From assembly GCA_963576475.1 (NCBI GenBank), contig OY754969.1:25613758-25677757 (forward strand): DNA of 64,000 bases, written 5' to 3'. The notes below the pieces were generated by a model. It was not told the DNA's origin. It saw nothing but the letters and a program-made list of their open reading frames with translations, and did no database searches. Positions 34,505 through 46,903 of the stretch are shown piece by piece; position 1 is the stretch's first letter, and each line of letters opens with the position of its first letter. A program made the translations under genes and the position numbers. Source of the stretch: Molanna angustata. Taxonomy: Eukaryota > Arthropoda > Insecta > Trichoptera > Molannidae.

Positions 34505-34512
34505 TCGATGGG

Positions 34513-34560
34513 GTTAAATTAATATTTGACATAATACCTGTTAATTATCCGAAAAGTAAT
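34513..34560 (+). mobile_element. SINE-C, right part of split copy
   Basis: It starts with the second copy of GTTAAATTAATA and continues TTTGACATAATACCTGTTAA, then TTATCCGA, which is the SINE-C 3' end (compare 1035-1075). Confidence 0.7.
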
Positions 34561-34879
34561 ATAAAAACTTTAATTTACCAATAATATAGAAAAAAATGTT
34601 TGAGAAGCACTGATTCTCTTAACATCTTATAAATTAAGCTACAAAAAAGCGACGGCTCATTCGTGCAACATATTTTTTCATCCTTTTTTTACAGTGGTCC
34701 TTTGCCACATCTACTCGTCTCGCTCTAACCCATCTGACTCTTGTGAAGCGGTTTCATTCAGTTTTAATGAGTAGTGCAAGGTTATGAATGAAACGACTTC
34801 CAGGAATGAGTTTTATGGTTTGTAGGGGACAATGTTTTGGTTTTTCGTTGGAGCCTTCTTTACTCTTTCATAGTAACTT

Positions 34880-35175
34880 GCTTCTAAGCCCTTTCGTAGT
34901 TACATGGAGGAACTAATACCAATGTACTACATTGCTTGTATACCTACACATTCAAATAAACATTGGAGGAACTAATTAATACCAATGGACTACATTGCTT
35001 CTAAAAGCTTTCGTAGTAACACGGATGAAATAATACCAATGGACTAAATTGCTTATAAACCCTTTCAAATTTACATGGAGGAACTTATATCAATGCACTA
35101 AATTCTAAACCATTTTATGGTAACACGAATGAATTACATTGCTTCAATACCTTTTCATAGTTACATGGAATAACT
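34880..35175 (+). repeat. Degenerate 60-70-bp tandem repeat
   Basis: Repeats of a motif like TTACATGGAGGAACTAATAC, then CAATGGACTACATTGCTT and AAACCCTTTCGTAG. Four to five units are recognisable with indels. It grades into the tighter array that follows. Confidence 0.7.
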
Positions 35176-35214
35176 AATAATATAAGTATAGTAGATTATA
35201 CTAAATTACTATTT

Positions 35215-35480
35215 TTTACATTGCTATGCCATGGACTACATTGCTATGCTGTGGACAACATTGCTATTTTTAACATTGCTATGCTATGGACTATATTGCT
35301 CATTTTCACATTTCTATGCTATGGACTATATTGCTCATTTTCACATTGCTATGCTATGGACAACATTGCTATTTTTAACATTACTATGCTATGGACTATA
35401 TTGCTCATTTTTACATTGCTATGCTATGGACTATATTGCTCATTTTTACATTGCTATGCTATGGACTACATTGCTATTTA
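35215..35480 (+). repeat. About 35-bp minisatellite
   Basis: The unit ACATTGCTATGCTATGGACT, then ATATTGCTCATTTTT, alternates with shorter forms, about eight copies. Reading frames through it are open on the plus strand because of the period and have no biological meaning. Confidence 0.85.
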
Positions 35481-36017
35481 TTTTCTAAAAAACTTTTCAT
35501 TACACATTTGAATGAAATTACATTTTTATATCTAACGAATCAATGTGAAGAGTGTTTTTATTCATTCATTCATTCATTCATACCATCACGGCATATCCCA
35601 CATATTGATTTTGTTTTATTTTTATTTCTTAATCAATTTGTGTAATTAAAATAAATTGAAATGAGATGTATATATCATAATAAATTTTTATTAGTAGAAA
35701 TTACCATTAATTGAATTTTATTTTAATAGGTTATTATATTTTTTACTAAATTTTTACTGCCATATCTAGGTATATTTTTCCTCATCAAGCATAATACTTC
35801 AATCTACTTATTTGACGAGGCAGTGCAAAAATGAGTTAGAGTAGGTATATATCATTTTTCCTGTATATTTATATTTTGTTGTTAAAACAGAAAAAAATGT
35901 TACATAAATAAAAAATCAATTACCAAATATAACGACATTCATAAAACAACAAAATAAACCAGTGTTTAAACTTTCACACACTAACAATTCATAAAATTAA
36001 ATAATTCAAAGTAATAT

Positions 36018-36192
36018 TTACATACATATATGCAAATCACGCCATGTCCTTTACGGGGTAAGCAGAGAGAACCGAGCGCCATACTCCTCTATTTTTGCAC
36101 ACATTCCTGGCTCCCTTTACATCCATGCATCGTCACATACACGCGTCGATTGTTCAAGCTTCTTATGTTTCCTTCTTTCAAAGTAATATTTA
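36018..36192 (-). mobile_element. RTE family 1, 3' end
   Basis: Plus-strand CACGCCATGTCCTTTACGGG, then TAAGCAGAGAGAACCGAGCG, is the reverse of the RTE terminus, with a TACATACATA tail at its left. The remaining codons are decayed. Confidence 0.7.
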
Positions 36193-36279
36193 TGTTTACT
36201 GTTGACTTCAACTGCTTTGTGACATCCAGATAATGTCAAGCTATTCTATAAATCAACCTAGGTATGTTTTAAAAAAAAT

Positions 36280-36470
36280 ATGAACACTTTTGTGATACTT
36301 ACTTTACTTTCCGTGTCCGGAACACCATCATATTGGTTGGTGCTCCGGTGGTGGAAGGATTGGCCGGTATTCTGCCGTTTCCAGGGACGCCCGATTGCTT
36401 TTCCGAAGTTAACCGAAACTCAATCTACGTGGAGGCTCCTTCCGTGTCCCCACTTTTGTGATAATAGTAC
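36280..36470. other. GC-richer block, unknown
   Basis: It contains CGTGTCCGGAACACCATCAT near the left and TCCTTCCGTGTCCCCACTTT near the right, so CCGTGTCC occurs at both ends in direct orientation. No domain or other copy was recognised. Confidence 0.3.
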
Positions 36471-36529
36471 CTATATATAGCTGATTACTGATTAGTAATT
36501 TAAAGTTTTTTTTTTATTTCAAGAGATTT

Positions 36530-36738
36530 GCCGACCGCCGCGCCGTGCCACAGTTGGTAAGCCGTTTGGTCTGTGCGGGCGTCCTGGGTTCGATTCCCAG
36601 CACAGGAGAAATTTATTTCTCACGCAAATATTGCTTCTCTGGACTGGAAACACTGGTTAGTTGGAAGAAATTTCCATACGGTAATAAACTCGCCACTTGT
36701 GCAGGGTGCAAGAAAATGTTAATTATTTATTATTTTTA
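36530..36738 (+). mobile_element. SINE-B, full length
   Basis: The tRNA-like head has an A-box close to GTGCCACAGTTGGTAAGC and a B-box GGTTCGATTCCC. The body contains GGACTGGAAACACTGGTTAG, then CATACGGTAATAAACTCGCC, ending GTGCAAGAAAATGTT and a T/A-rich tail. Three other copies are at 9887, 49594 and 60199. Internal Pol III boxes rather than a host gene explain the head. Confidence 0.8.
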
Positions 36739-37374
36739 TAAATATTATGAGATATTTAGTTTATGGAAAAGTAGGTAACAATTGAGGTGAAATTTCGCGA
36801 AAACAGCGCTAGTTATATTATCCCAAGATAATTAAAAAAATATATAAAAGTGTGTCAGTTTAATATGTGTTTTTGTAGACAGGATAGTGGTTGGATTTCT
36901 ATGACGACTAAAATAAGATAAATATCGTAATAGTATAAATGAATTAATTTCTGGCGTTGTTCCTTCTACTTTTTATTTTTCCTATCAGAAACAAGTCCAC
37001 TGGTTTTCTATTGTCTTTCTTTTAGGTATATGATTATTTATGTGACTTTGATAGTGTTATAACTGTGTCATCAGCGAACCGTTGGGCGGCTACACTCATA
37101 ATAATTATTATTACCGTTTTTATGAACATGGCACTTTTCTCAATTAAATCATTCTTTCAATTGGTATGAATGATATAATTTCTCTAGATGTTAATCACAC
37201 GACATTCGTCAACGAAATGTCTACAACTATATTATTATTGATATAAATATGCTCAAATCTTTCAGTACTTGGTGGACCGTACACAGATTGTAGGTACCTA
37301 CATACATGATTTCGGAAAAAAGGTGTCTGGACACATACCAATAATCTAGTCTGGAGAAAAAAAATCACTAACTT

Positions 37375-38464
37375 CAGTCACTTCTGTAGCAGTAGCTGAA
37401 TTGCTTATAGAAGTCGAATTTCTTGGGTTGCCTATGAACTCCAAGAAGATTTAAATCGGCTCAAGACTTACTGTAACAACAATAACCTAATTTTAAATGT
37501 ATCCAAATGTCTCTGTATTTCATTCACTAGAAATCGCAATATAATTCATTTCAAATATAACTTCAGTAATATTTTTTTGATAAGAAAATTGTCTATAAGA
37601 GATCTTGGTGTTGCACTTGACACTAAATTAATGTACAATGAACATTTTGATAATATAATCTCGAAAGCGTCTAGCATGTTGGGTTTCATCCTCAGACTAT
37701 CTAAATCTTTTCGCAATCTTAATACATTAATCTTATTATACTATACATATGTTAGACCCCACCTCGAATTTGCCTCTGAAATATGGAATCCTATCCACGT
37801 GACTAAGTCACACCGATTGGAAAGAGTGCAGAATAAATTTTTAAATTACCTCAACTTTCGTTCATATCACAGATTTGCATCTAAATCAGATATTTTAACA
37901 GCTTTCAACATTGAGACATTGGAACTTAGACGTACCGTTACTGACCAAATGACATTATACAAAATTCTAAATTACATAATTGACTCACCCGACATATTAA
38001 AATTAATTCCATTTCATGTCCCGATGCGAAGTGGCAGACGTAACACCCTATTCTACACAGACCGAGTGCGTACCACTACAAGGCAGAACGCATTCATTGT
38101 GCGGGCTTGCAATAGTTACGACAATAACTTTGCAGGCCTGGACATGTTTGATAGTAGCCAACTGCGATACAAAATTGAACTATATAAAAGGTTGCATTCG
38201 CCTACAACGATAGTTGAATAAATATTAATAAATATGTTTACTTCACTCCTTACAACCCATCCTATAACCATGCACATCCTTCTTATACTTATAACAATAT
38301 ATGAAATGCTTTTTTTTTATTCAATTTTTTGTAACTGTCATTATTCTGTACTTTCTGGGATTGGTATGTAATTGGTCTCATTTCTGTAAATCGTTTGTGT
38401 ATTGTAAGTGTTAACATGACTGTTTACTAATCCAAATAAATTAATAAATAATAAATAAATAAAT
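37375..38464 (+). mobile_element. Jockey-like LINE, 3' half
   Basis: A 5'-truncated LINE that starts inside the polymerase (a frame with LNRLKTYCNNNNLILNVSK at about 37440) and runs through the 214-residue open frame below. It ends in a roughly 240-bp 3' UTR with an (AATA)n tail at 38440-38464. Confidence 0.75.
37577..38221 (+). pseudogene. Jockey-like LINE polymerase C-terminus, open
   Basis: A 214-codon frame with LSIRDLGVALDTKLMYNEHF, DNIISKASSMLGFILRLSKS, YYTYVRPHLEFASEIWNPIH and RLERVQNKFLNYLNFRSYHR. This is the thumb and post-polymerase region of Jockey-group LINEs. The frame has no internal stop and its upstream joins by a shift near 37560. It ends at TAA by 38221. It is cut off at the 5' side, so it cannot be active. 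Confidence 0.75.
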
Positions 38465-39575
38465 ATTATGTTAAGAAATTCAAGACCTTATATTTATTGG
38501 TCTGTTTTATTGAAACCATACTACAAGATTAAATATTGAACCGTTTATAGATACGATGCTTGACAGGACCACGAATGTAAATATTATTTTGGCATGCGAT
38601 TTTAAAATATTTTCACGGCCACTCAAATGAACAACGACGCTAAAAATCATTAAATTTTCGATCGACATTTCTCAATTTTCTTTCAGGGTTTGCCTAGTCC
38701 GAAGGTTCTAGGTATGCTCCTGTTGTATGTACTATATAACTATGGTTGTGTCGTTTTGGAACCACGTCAATCTATTGCATCTAAATTTGCTTTTAGTTAA
38801 TTTTCACGGCTTACTAAAATAAATTAAAAACGTCTAAGACTTTATTTTTTAATTCTTTTTAATCAAATGTATATAGAAAAAATATCAACAGAAAATCAAA
38901 ATCGCGTCGTCGCGTCGCGTCGACACATTATGAAAAACACAAGAATATGTTTACCCTAAAATCTGAACAATCTTGATATAATACTCTAAAATGACATATT
39001 TTCAAGAATTCACCATAGGTAAATTTATCTCGATACAAATGAGTAAGTTCGAATTCCAAGTATAACTTCAACACTCGTCGGTACTCTGATAATATGACAC
39101 TTTATCATGTTTTCGCGAAAAGATGAATATCTGTCGAAACCGTTATGTTGTGTGGAGCTCTGTTCACTGTTCACCCATTAGAACACAACATGATGTGTAC
39201 TGGATGCCTTCCTACCTTCATTATATTTCTGACCTTAGATTATTTTTATTTTTATTTTTGATTAGGAAACAAAACAGGAGTACAGATAGAAAAGTACATG
39301 ATAATTATAAAAGAAGTATACAACAATCTGTACACCCAATAACATTGTTTCACATAATAATAGAATGGTAAGTAGTACAAACTAGTAGTATAAATAGGTA
39401 CCTTATAATTCTATGTTTCTGACTTTATTTTATCTGAAACTGTTTAAACTATAAAGGAATCAAACTATATTGTAACTAAACTAGGCTTTAAACTCGTAAA
39501 AAATAATATAAAATTCACACGCCATTTATTTATTATATGAGTATGTACATAAAACTGAAATATTCCTTTCCCTTT
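38465..39575. other. AT-rich non-coding stretch
   Basis: No coding motifs or repeats recognised. A GTCGCGTCGCGTCGAC patch at about 38908-38922 is locally CpG-rich. Confidence 0.4.
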
Positions 39576-39737
39576 TCCAACTGTCGATTTGTTCAGGAGA
39601 ACTTTGTTCTCTTAACATATCGACAATGTTTCAAGCCAGGATACGCGAGAATTGTATGCAGAGGTCTACTTTTTTCACGGCTTTTCCAACTTTGAAGTCA
39701 AAAAACACCAACTTAGAGGCTTCGCAGCATATATGTT

Positions 39738-40522
39738 CCATATACTAGCTCACAACAATATAAACACACTAGGTTAAGTACAACAAATACCTTAAATATA
39801 CCATACATAAAAACAACTTTTGGACAACGTAGCGTACGATACTTTTCAACAAAACTCTTCAATAGTTTACCAACAAATATTAAAACCATTAAAAATGCAA
39901 AAGAATTTAAAAAACTATCACTAAGATGGGTTTATGAAATAGATGAAAAAATCCTGAAGGAAATAATTCTACCTAATAAAATGTAAATGCACTATTACAA
40001 ACAACAGAATAGACAATTGAAAAAAGTGAAAAATAAGTACTTTTGTTGTTTTTTTTTTTGTCTCTAAATCAATCAATTTTTTCAACAATTATTTTATTTT
40101 TACAATTTTTGCTGTGTGTTAATGACTCATAATGAAATATTGTGTCTGGAAAGAGAGAAAGAAGGATGAATACGCTTGAATGCGTAGCGTATGTATGTAC
40201 ATTTACTTATATTATATGTAAACGTATCTATAAATAAACAACGCAATAGACAATAATATAAAACTAGCTCACCTTAGCACAGGCTATGCCTAGTGAGGGG
40301 GCTAGTAACAAAGATACAAACAAAAAGGATAGCTTTAACTATGTAAGCAATGGTGAAATAATGAAATTATATTTATTGAAATGAAATAACTTATATTTAC
40401 TTTGTATGTCCTACTATGTATGAATAAGCTTATAATACCTTTAATTATTTTGTATCTTATATCTACTCTATGTTTTTGGATAGAAATAAATAAAAATAAA
40501 TAAAATAAATAAATAAATAAAT
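39738..40522 (+). mobile_element. LINE family J, 5'-truncated, inside Helitron-like copy A
   Basis: It starts at about TACTAGCTCACAACAATATA, equivalent to 43739, and runs through the end of the coding frame and the full 3' UTR to an (AATA)n tail. It is almost identical to 43739-44505, so the two insertions are recent relative to the other elements. Comparison with Helitron copy B shows that about 17 bp of host sequence are missing at the insertion site. Confidence 0.85.
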
Positions 40523-40543
40523 ATTCGGAGTAGAACATTTCAT

Positions 40544-41052
<509 letters not shown>

Positions 41053-41801
41053 TTATAACTTTTGATCCGCTCAATTTACAGAGCCCAAAATTTCAGAATA
41101 TATAAACAGTTATAGGCATACAAATCTTTTATAATTTTTGTTTCAGTCAGAGGTTATCAACTTTTGAATTATTACTTTATTTTTCCATATATATCTGAAA
41201 CCATAAAAGCTAGAACGCTGAAAATTGGTACAAATGTAGACAAATACAAAATCTCAAATTAGTTTTTCAAAAAAATTCCAGGGTTTCTCAAACATTTTTT
41301 ATTAATAAAAATTTTTTTTTTATGATAAATTTATGAGTTTTACTGCCTATATTTCCATTTTTTTTTAAATATCGAAAAAAGCCGAAACACACCAACTAGT
41401 TAATTTAATTTTCTATAAAAAATATTAATATTGAACAAGTTAATCTAAAATTTTTTTTAACAATTTTTATAAAAATTGAATTTAGTGGCGACATCGCTTC
41501 ATACAATTTGTATGGTAGTCGCCTATACACAATATGTAAGAAGACTTAATAGTTTGATACTTAAATCTCCAAACATACATACATACCGTCATGCTGTTTT
41601 CATATTCTGGGTAGAAAAAAGGACTGACCTCTATACTATCCTATCTTGACATACATACCTTGGTACATGTGTTGTATAGAAAATCAAATATCTTAAAATA
41701 TTAAATAATTTGTATTTATGGGTTTATAGTTTGTTTCTTATTCTTCAACTATACCTACTATCGCTATCGACAGTTGGATTTCATGTGTTACATGCAACTA
41801 G

Positions 41802-42735
41802 TGTATATTTATAATAGTCAATAGATATAATGTTATAAGAAATATTAAGTATATTCATAGTCTCCCACGCATCATACATATCTAATAGCGTGCGTTGTTT
41901 ATTATCTGCTCCCGAACCCTTCATATTATATGATTAACATGTTACTTTACTATGGGAACCAACCTCAATTTTCTCACTACTAACTATATTAAATATTGAC
42001 GATTTGTAATTGTTTATGATAATCATTTATATTATCCATCATGTTCATTAGTTTCAGTAGGTATATTTACATACTTAAATCAGGAATTACGATATGAAAC
42101 CTAGTGTTTTACAAAATATTGTTCTTTTAATTAATTACATATCAGTACTAACTATTCATTAGTTTCTGATTCATATGTTGATTAGTTTTCTTTGCCTTTA
42201 AACTTTAATTATACCGCATCATCTACGATACAGAATGAACGTATATATTAACCGTCCTGATAGAATGATGCTTTCCTTACATCTTTGACAACTTATAGCC
42301 ACTTTAAAGCACATTTTAAACTGAAAGACATTCATAATTATTAACTGATCAATATCAACAATTCAAATCAGGGTGGCAAGTCTGATCCAACCGGCGAATC
42401 AAAACCTTCACGATTACCCATATCGCACGGTCGTAAATGCAGTGCCGTTGTAGGTACCCACTTACAATACATTGATTTTTATGTGACCCCTTCAGTGACG
42501 ATGTGGCTATATTTTCATTATTTTGTATTCATGCAGTTATATATATATATATATTTTTTTTCTCTTATGTTACTTTATATTTTCATATTTACATGTTTTC
42601 TTTGAATGCGTGTACGTGTTCTATGTGAAGTACTAATATATAATAGTCTGTAATTGGCTCAATTTATATGTAATTGTTTTATATAAAAAAATTATACAGC
42701 TGTTGACTATTTATAAAAATAAATAAAAATAAAAT
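41802..42735. other. AT-rich non-coding stretch
   Basis: No coding or repeat structure, apart from a short (AT)n near 42540. Confidence 0.4.
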
Positions 42736-42739
42736 AAAA

Positions 42740-42852
42740 TATCATGGATATAATTATTAAATGGAGTCTAAAATATCTTTATATGTCATAGAACTCCATA
42801 TCATGGATATAATTATTACATGGAGTTATATAATAAATTTTTATGTCATAGT
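42740..42852. repeat. Two-unit tandem duplication with palindromes
   Basis: TATCATGGATATAATTATTA followed by ATGGAGT and, later, TTTATATGTCATAG occurs twice about 60 bp apart. An inverted echo of the motif (CTCCATATGATAATTATATC) lies at 44514-44534, just beyond the 3' end of LINE J. The LINE therefore sits within a locally inverted repeat. Confidence 0.6.
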
Positions 42853-42872
42853 ATGATACCATAAACCACAAT

Positions 42873-43982
42873 TTGCTCTTCAAAAAGCTTGAAAACATTG
42901 GTGTTAAAGATACTTCCCTAAAAATACTCAAAGACTACATGACAGGCCGAAATCAGTGTGTAAAAGTGGGAAGTCACATAAGTGAAAACCTAACAATTAA
43001 CTGTGGTGTGCCTCAGGGAAGTGTGTTAGGACCTATACTGTTTCTTATATATATGAATGACCTGGGCAACCTACCCACAAAAGGACATGTCATCAGTTAT
43101 GCTGATGACACAGTTTTCATCTATTACGAAAAAACTTGGAATAAACTATACAAAGTCGCTGAAACTGAATTAACCCATGTAAAAAAATGGCTTGACAGGA
43201 ACTCTCTGGCACTAAATACAAACAAAACAAAATACATTGCATACAGCATAACCTCCCGAAATAAACCTAGTGACGAACATAAACTAAGAATTCATGATTA
43301 CTGTACCGAAAACTTAAGTGATCAACCAACATGTAGCTGCCCGATCATTGAACGAACAGAGAGCATGAAATATCTAGGAGTTATATTTGATGAAAACTTG
43401 AGATGGGACTGCCACATTGACTGTATGACAACTAAAATGAACAGATTTATATACTTCTTTAAATCAATCAGAAATGTTATTGACCTAAAACATTTGAAAA
43501 ATATATACTATGCTCTTTGTCATTCAATAATGGAATATGGAATTATTGGATGGGGAAGTGCAACGCCAACAATAATAAAGAAAATAGATATAGCCCAAAA
43601 AGCTATCATAAAAGTTATACTTAAGGTACCTATTCGAACAAATACTGAAGAGATTTTCACTAAATTCAAAGTTCCAACAATTACAAAAATATATGCAAAA
43701 AATCTGCTATTATACAAGCTAAAAAGAGAAGACCAATATACTAGCTCACAACAATATAAACACACTAGGTTAAGTACAACAAATACCTTAAATATACCAT
43801 ACATAAAAACAACTTTTGGACAACGTAGCGTACGATACTTTTCAACAAAACTCTTCAATAGTTTACCAACAAATATTAAAACCATTAAAAATGCAAAAGA
43901 ATTTAAAAAACTATCACTAAGATGGGTTTATGAAATAGATGAAAAAATCCTGAAGGAAATAATTCTACCTAATAAAATGTAA
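42873..43982 (+). pseudogene. LINE J reverse transcriptase C-terminal part, open frame
   Basis: A 369-codon frame without internal stops. Motif B is CGVPQGSVLGPILFLIYMND, motif C is HVISYADDTVFIYY (catalytic Asp pair), and then come LDRNSLALNTNKTKYIA and MKYLGVIFDENLRWDCHID (motif E/thumb). The C-terminus has GIIGWGSATPTI and GQRSVRYFSTKLFNSLP. The frame continues upstream to about 42850 with DTINHNLLF, but the first catalytic Asp of motif A and everything before it are absent. It therefore lacks the endonuclease and half the polymerase and is inactive despite its open frame. Confidence 0.85.
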
Positions 43983-44257
43983 ATGCACTATTACAAACAA
44001 CAGAATAGACAATTGAAAAAAGTGAAAAATAAGTACTTTTGTTGTTTTTTTTTGTCTCTAAATCAATCAATTTTTTCAACAATTATTTTATTTTTACAAT
44101 TTTTGCTGTGTGTTAATGACTCATAATGAAATATTGTGTTTGGAAAGAGAGAAAGAAGGATGAATACGCTTGAATGCGTAGCGTATGTATGTACATTTAC
44201 TTATATTATATGTAAACGTATCTATAAATAAACAACGCAATAGACAATAATATAAAA

Positions 44258-44300
44258 CTAGCTCACCTTAGCACAGGCTATGCCTAGTGAGGGGGCTAGT
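44258..44300 (+). promoter_or_regulatory. Conserved 3'-UTR hairpin of LINE J
   Basis: ACTAGC at the start pairs with GGCTAGT at the end. Inside, TCAC pairs with GTGA and CTTAG with CTAG around a GGCTA loop. The same 43 nt occur at 40263-40305 and 7229-7271, although surrounding UTR sequence has changed in the latter. A recognition site for the element's own reverse transcriptase is a plausible role; this is inference. Confidence 0.45.
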
Positions 44301-45319
44301 AACAAAGATACAAACAAAAAGGATAGCTTTAACTATGTAAGCAATGGTGAAATAATGAAATTATATTTATTGAAATGAAATAACTTATATTTACTTTGTA
44401 TGTCTACTATGTATGAATAAGCTTATAATACCTTTAATTATTTTGTATCTTATATCTACTCTATGTTTTTGGATAGAAATAAATAAAAATAAAAAATAAA
44501 TAAATAAGTACCTACTCCATATGATAATTATATCCATGATTTGGGTAATCACGGGGTTTTGATTTCGCCAGTTGGACCAGACTTTCCCCCCAGACTTGCC
44601 CCCCAGATAGATTTTCAATAATTTCCAAAAGAATAAACAATGTATTTCTTACAAACGAAAATTGGAAAAGTAAAGCTGAAAATTTCTTGACTATATAAGG
44701 TACTTTAATGATCCATCTCTCTTCTGGATAGGTAAAGATAGTCGTCGTAATCTTCTGGAGTGAGGAACGTGAAGTAATTTTTCCCAATGACCACCAAGAT
44801 TTCTGATAATTGTGATATTGTTGTCCTATTCGATTTTCAAGGGTATGTACGATATGGACATGTAGTTATATTATAGGCATCCAACGTACCTATATGTATA
44901 ATGGTCGGATTGGCAAATACATCAGGACCTTCATAATATCAAATATCCGTAAATAATCCTATATAGCTCGTGGGACTCCGTGTCGCCCCTGTTGAATGCT
45001 TTTGTTATACATTTTTTTGTCATCGAATAAATGGACCATAAACTTTCTGTTATTATATACTTACCTTACCTACAATATATCATTTCATTTCAGATTCATC
45101 TCATATCAAAATGTAACTTTATCGTTATTTTTTTTTAAACTTTCGTACCTATAAATTATTGATTTTTTATCAATTTTCCTTGTACTTTCGCAGATTTTTT
45201 TATTGAAGTTCAAACTACATATTTCATTAGTTTTTCTCCTTTATGTGAAAACATCTTCACGATTGTAATTGAGTACGCATTGTGTACGATTGTGTACGCA
45301 TCTTTACGATTGTAATAGA

Positions 45320-45680
45320 ACGATGTACGACAGAGTAAGAAATGACGACACAATGAAAGAATGCAGGATGAAGAAAGTTTGGGCGCTTGGGAAGAATGAA
45401 TGAAGAACACTTGACGGTGAAAATATACAAAACTGACAGGAACGGAATAAGAAGTCGGGGGTGTCCAAGAAAAGGATGGCTCGACCATGTAAACGATATT
45501 CAGAAAGACAGAAATGTTAGAAGCATTAAAAACACACAAACATCTATATGAGACGATGAATGCCTGAATGCATGACTATTGACGAGGATATGAATGTGGG
45601 TCAAGATAGAAAAATGTGGCGTTCGGTTATCTCTGCCTACCCCGTGAGGGACATGGCTTGATGGTATGTATGTATGTATA
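45320..45680 (+). mobile_element. RTE family 1, 3' end
   Basis: The plus strand has RMYDRVRNDDTMKECRMKKV-like codons, then GRMNEEHLTVKIYKTDRNGI and GCPRKGWLDHVNDIQKDRNV across shifts. It ends CTACCCCGTGAGGGACATGG, then CTTGATGGTATGTATG. It is close to the reference element, but the polymerase is missing. Confidence 0.75.
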
Positions 45681-45689
45681 ATGTACATC

Positions 45690-46900
45690 TTTGCGATTTG
45701 GACTTCTCAACTGAAACATATTGATAAAAGTGTATAGGAAAGTAGAAGTAAATTCATTTTTGGTTAATAAAAAAAAAATAATAAATATAGTAATTTTACT
45801 AACTATGAATTGTATATACTAAAGATAGTCAGCCAGTGGACGATTCTAGCGAGTGCCAAATAGATCAGAATGAAAACTGTATTTCTATATAGTCCAGAAA
45901 CATTTACATACTTTCATGAATTCGATTTTATGTATTACAAATTTAGTATGTGTAGTATGGGTGATCAATCAAAAAGCTCGCACTGACACTGTTATGGTAC
46001 TACAGTTAAATGTTGAAAAAAATATTCTCATGTTAAATAGTTTCTTCTAACAATATAGTCATTAGACATATGTAAATTCTTCTGCCAACTTTGTGTGAAA
46101 GCGATAGTTATTTATTCTGAATGGATGTTCAATTATATTATCTTAATTATCCGAGAGAGAACGAGATGCGGCTTCATATTGGTATGTTTATACAGCCTTG
46201 GTACAATGGTAGGTAGCAAAGTACTTAGAGATAAACTCGACACCAAAATATAAAAAAAACAGTCGCTCGTAGAGATTCGGTTGTTATTCGTCCGTATCAT
46301 ATTCCTTGGTTCTGTCTTTGTCAAAGGAACTACTCGGCTTCTGTTTATGGGTGGCAAATGCATTCCTAATTATTTTACAGAGAAACTCAAACATTGGAGA
46401 GTGTAAACACATACTTAATCTTTCATATTATACCTACCTACTCTTTCTTTAGGTCTATATTAATTATAAAACTTTACATATTATTAGTCAATGAATGAAT
46501 TGAATTCAACGTATTATGTAATGAAATATTCCCAACAATTGTAAGGAAATCATACGAATTATTAAAAATCAAAAACTAAGAAACAAAAATTGATCATGAT
46601 GGACAGAAAAAAAAGAGTAAAAAGGGTGAATATGAATAAATCAGTTGTTTTCAGGTGTATATTTGTGTCTTGGTCATTTTATACACATTACACACTTTTA
46701 TTTAACTTCACCTATTTATCTGCACTGGAATTAAGCAATGGATTTTTAACTAACTTCCCAACTTGTTCTGACACTTTCAGAATTTGTGCATTACCGATAA
46801 CAATGCATGTCAAAACTGTTTCCAACTTAAATAAAATTGAACAATTTTGTATTTCATATAAACTTAGTGTAAGTACAATTTATGTCGTTCCACATTAAAT
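45690..46900. other. AT-rich non-coding stretch
   Basis: No recognisable coding or repeat structure. The short open frames here are typical of random sequence. Confidence 0.4.
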
Positions 46901-46903
46901 TAA

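Larger units (their letters stand above)
31491..34512 (-). mobile_element. RTE family 1 retrotransposon, nearly full length
   Basis: A 3.0-kb element on the minus strand bounded by a 12-bp target duplication, GTTAAATTAATA. It starts close to a Met at 34504 and ends in a (ATGT)n tail (31491-31503). It has an AP-like endonuclease, a linker, reverse transcriptase with the YADD block, and the C-terminus typical of RTE, with almost no 3' UTR. Several single-base shifts and one palindromic insertion (32284-32339) break the frame. It is the reference for all family 1 fragments in the window. Confidence 0.85.
42850..44505 (+). mobile_element. LINE family J, 5'-truncated, best copy
   Basis: It starts inside polymerase motif A (DTINHNLLF), has an open frame to 43982, and ends with the 3' UTR and (AATA)n tail. 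The Jockey-like grouping is from the polymerase and C-terminal motifs. Its sequence is nearly identical to the shorter copy at 39738-40522. Confidence 0.85.

Noticed and set aside
35221..35645. Open frames with repeated CYGLYCSF or AMDYIA motifs
   Set aside because: Products of the 35-bp tandem repeat, with no non-repeat domain.
42873..43982. A functional reverse transcriptase gene
   Set aside because: Although open for 369 codons, it starts within motif A and lacks the first catalytic Asp and the endonuclease; it is a 5'-truncated LINE.
44512..44787. 91-codon minus-strand frame as a host gene
   Set aside because: No recognisable motif, borderline length for random AT-rich sequence, and it overlaps the inverted flank of LINE J.
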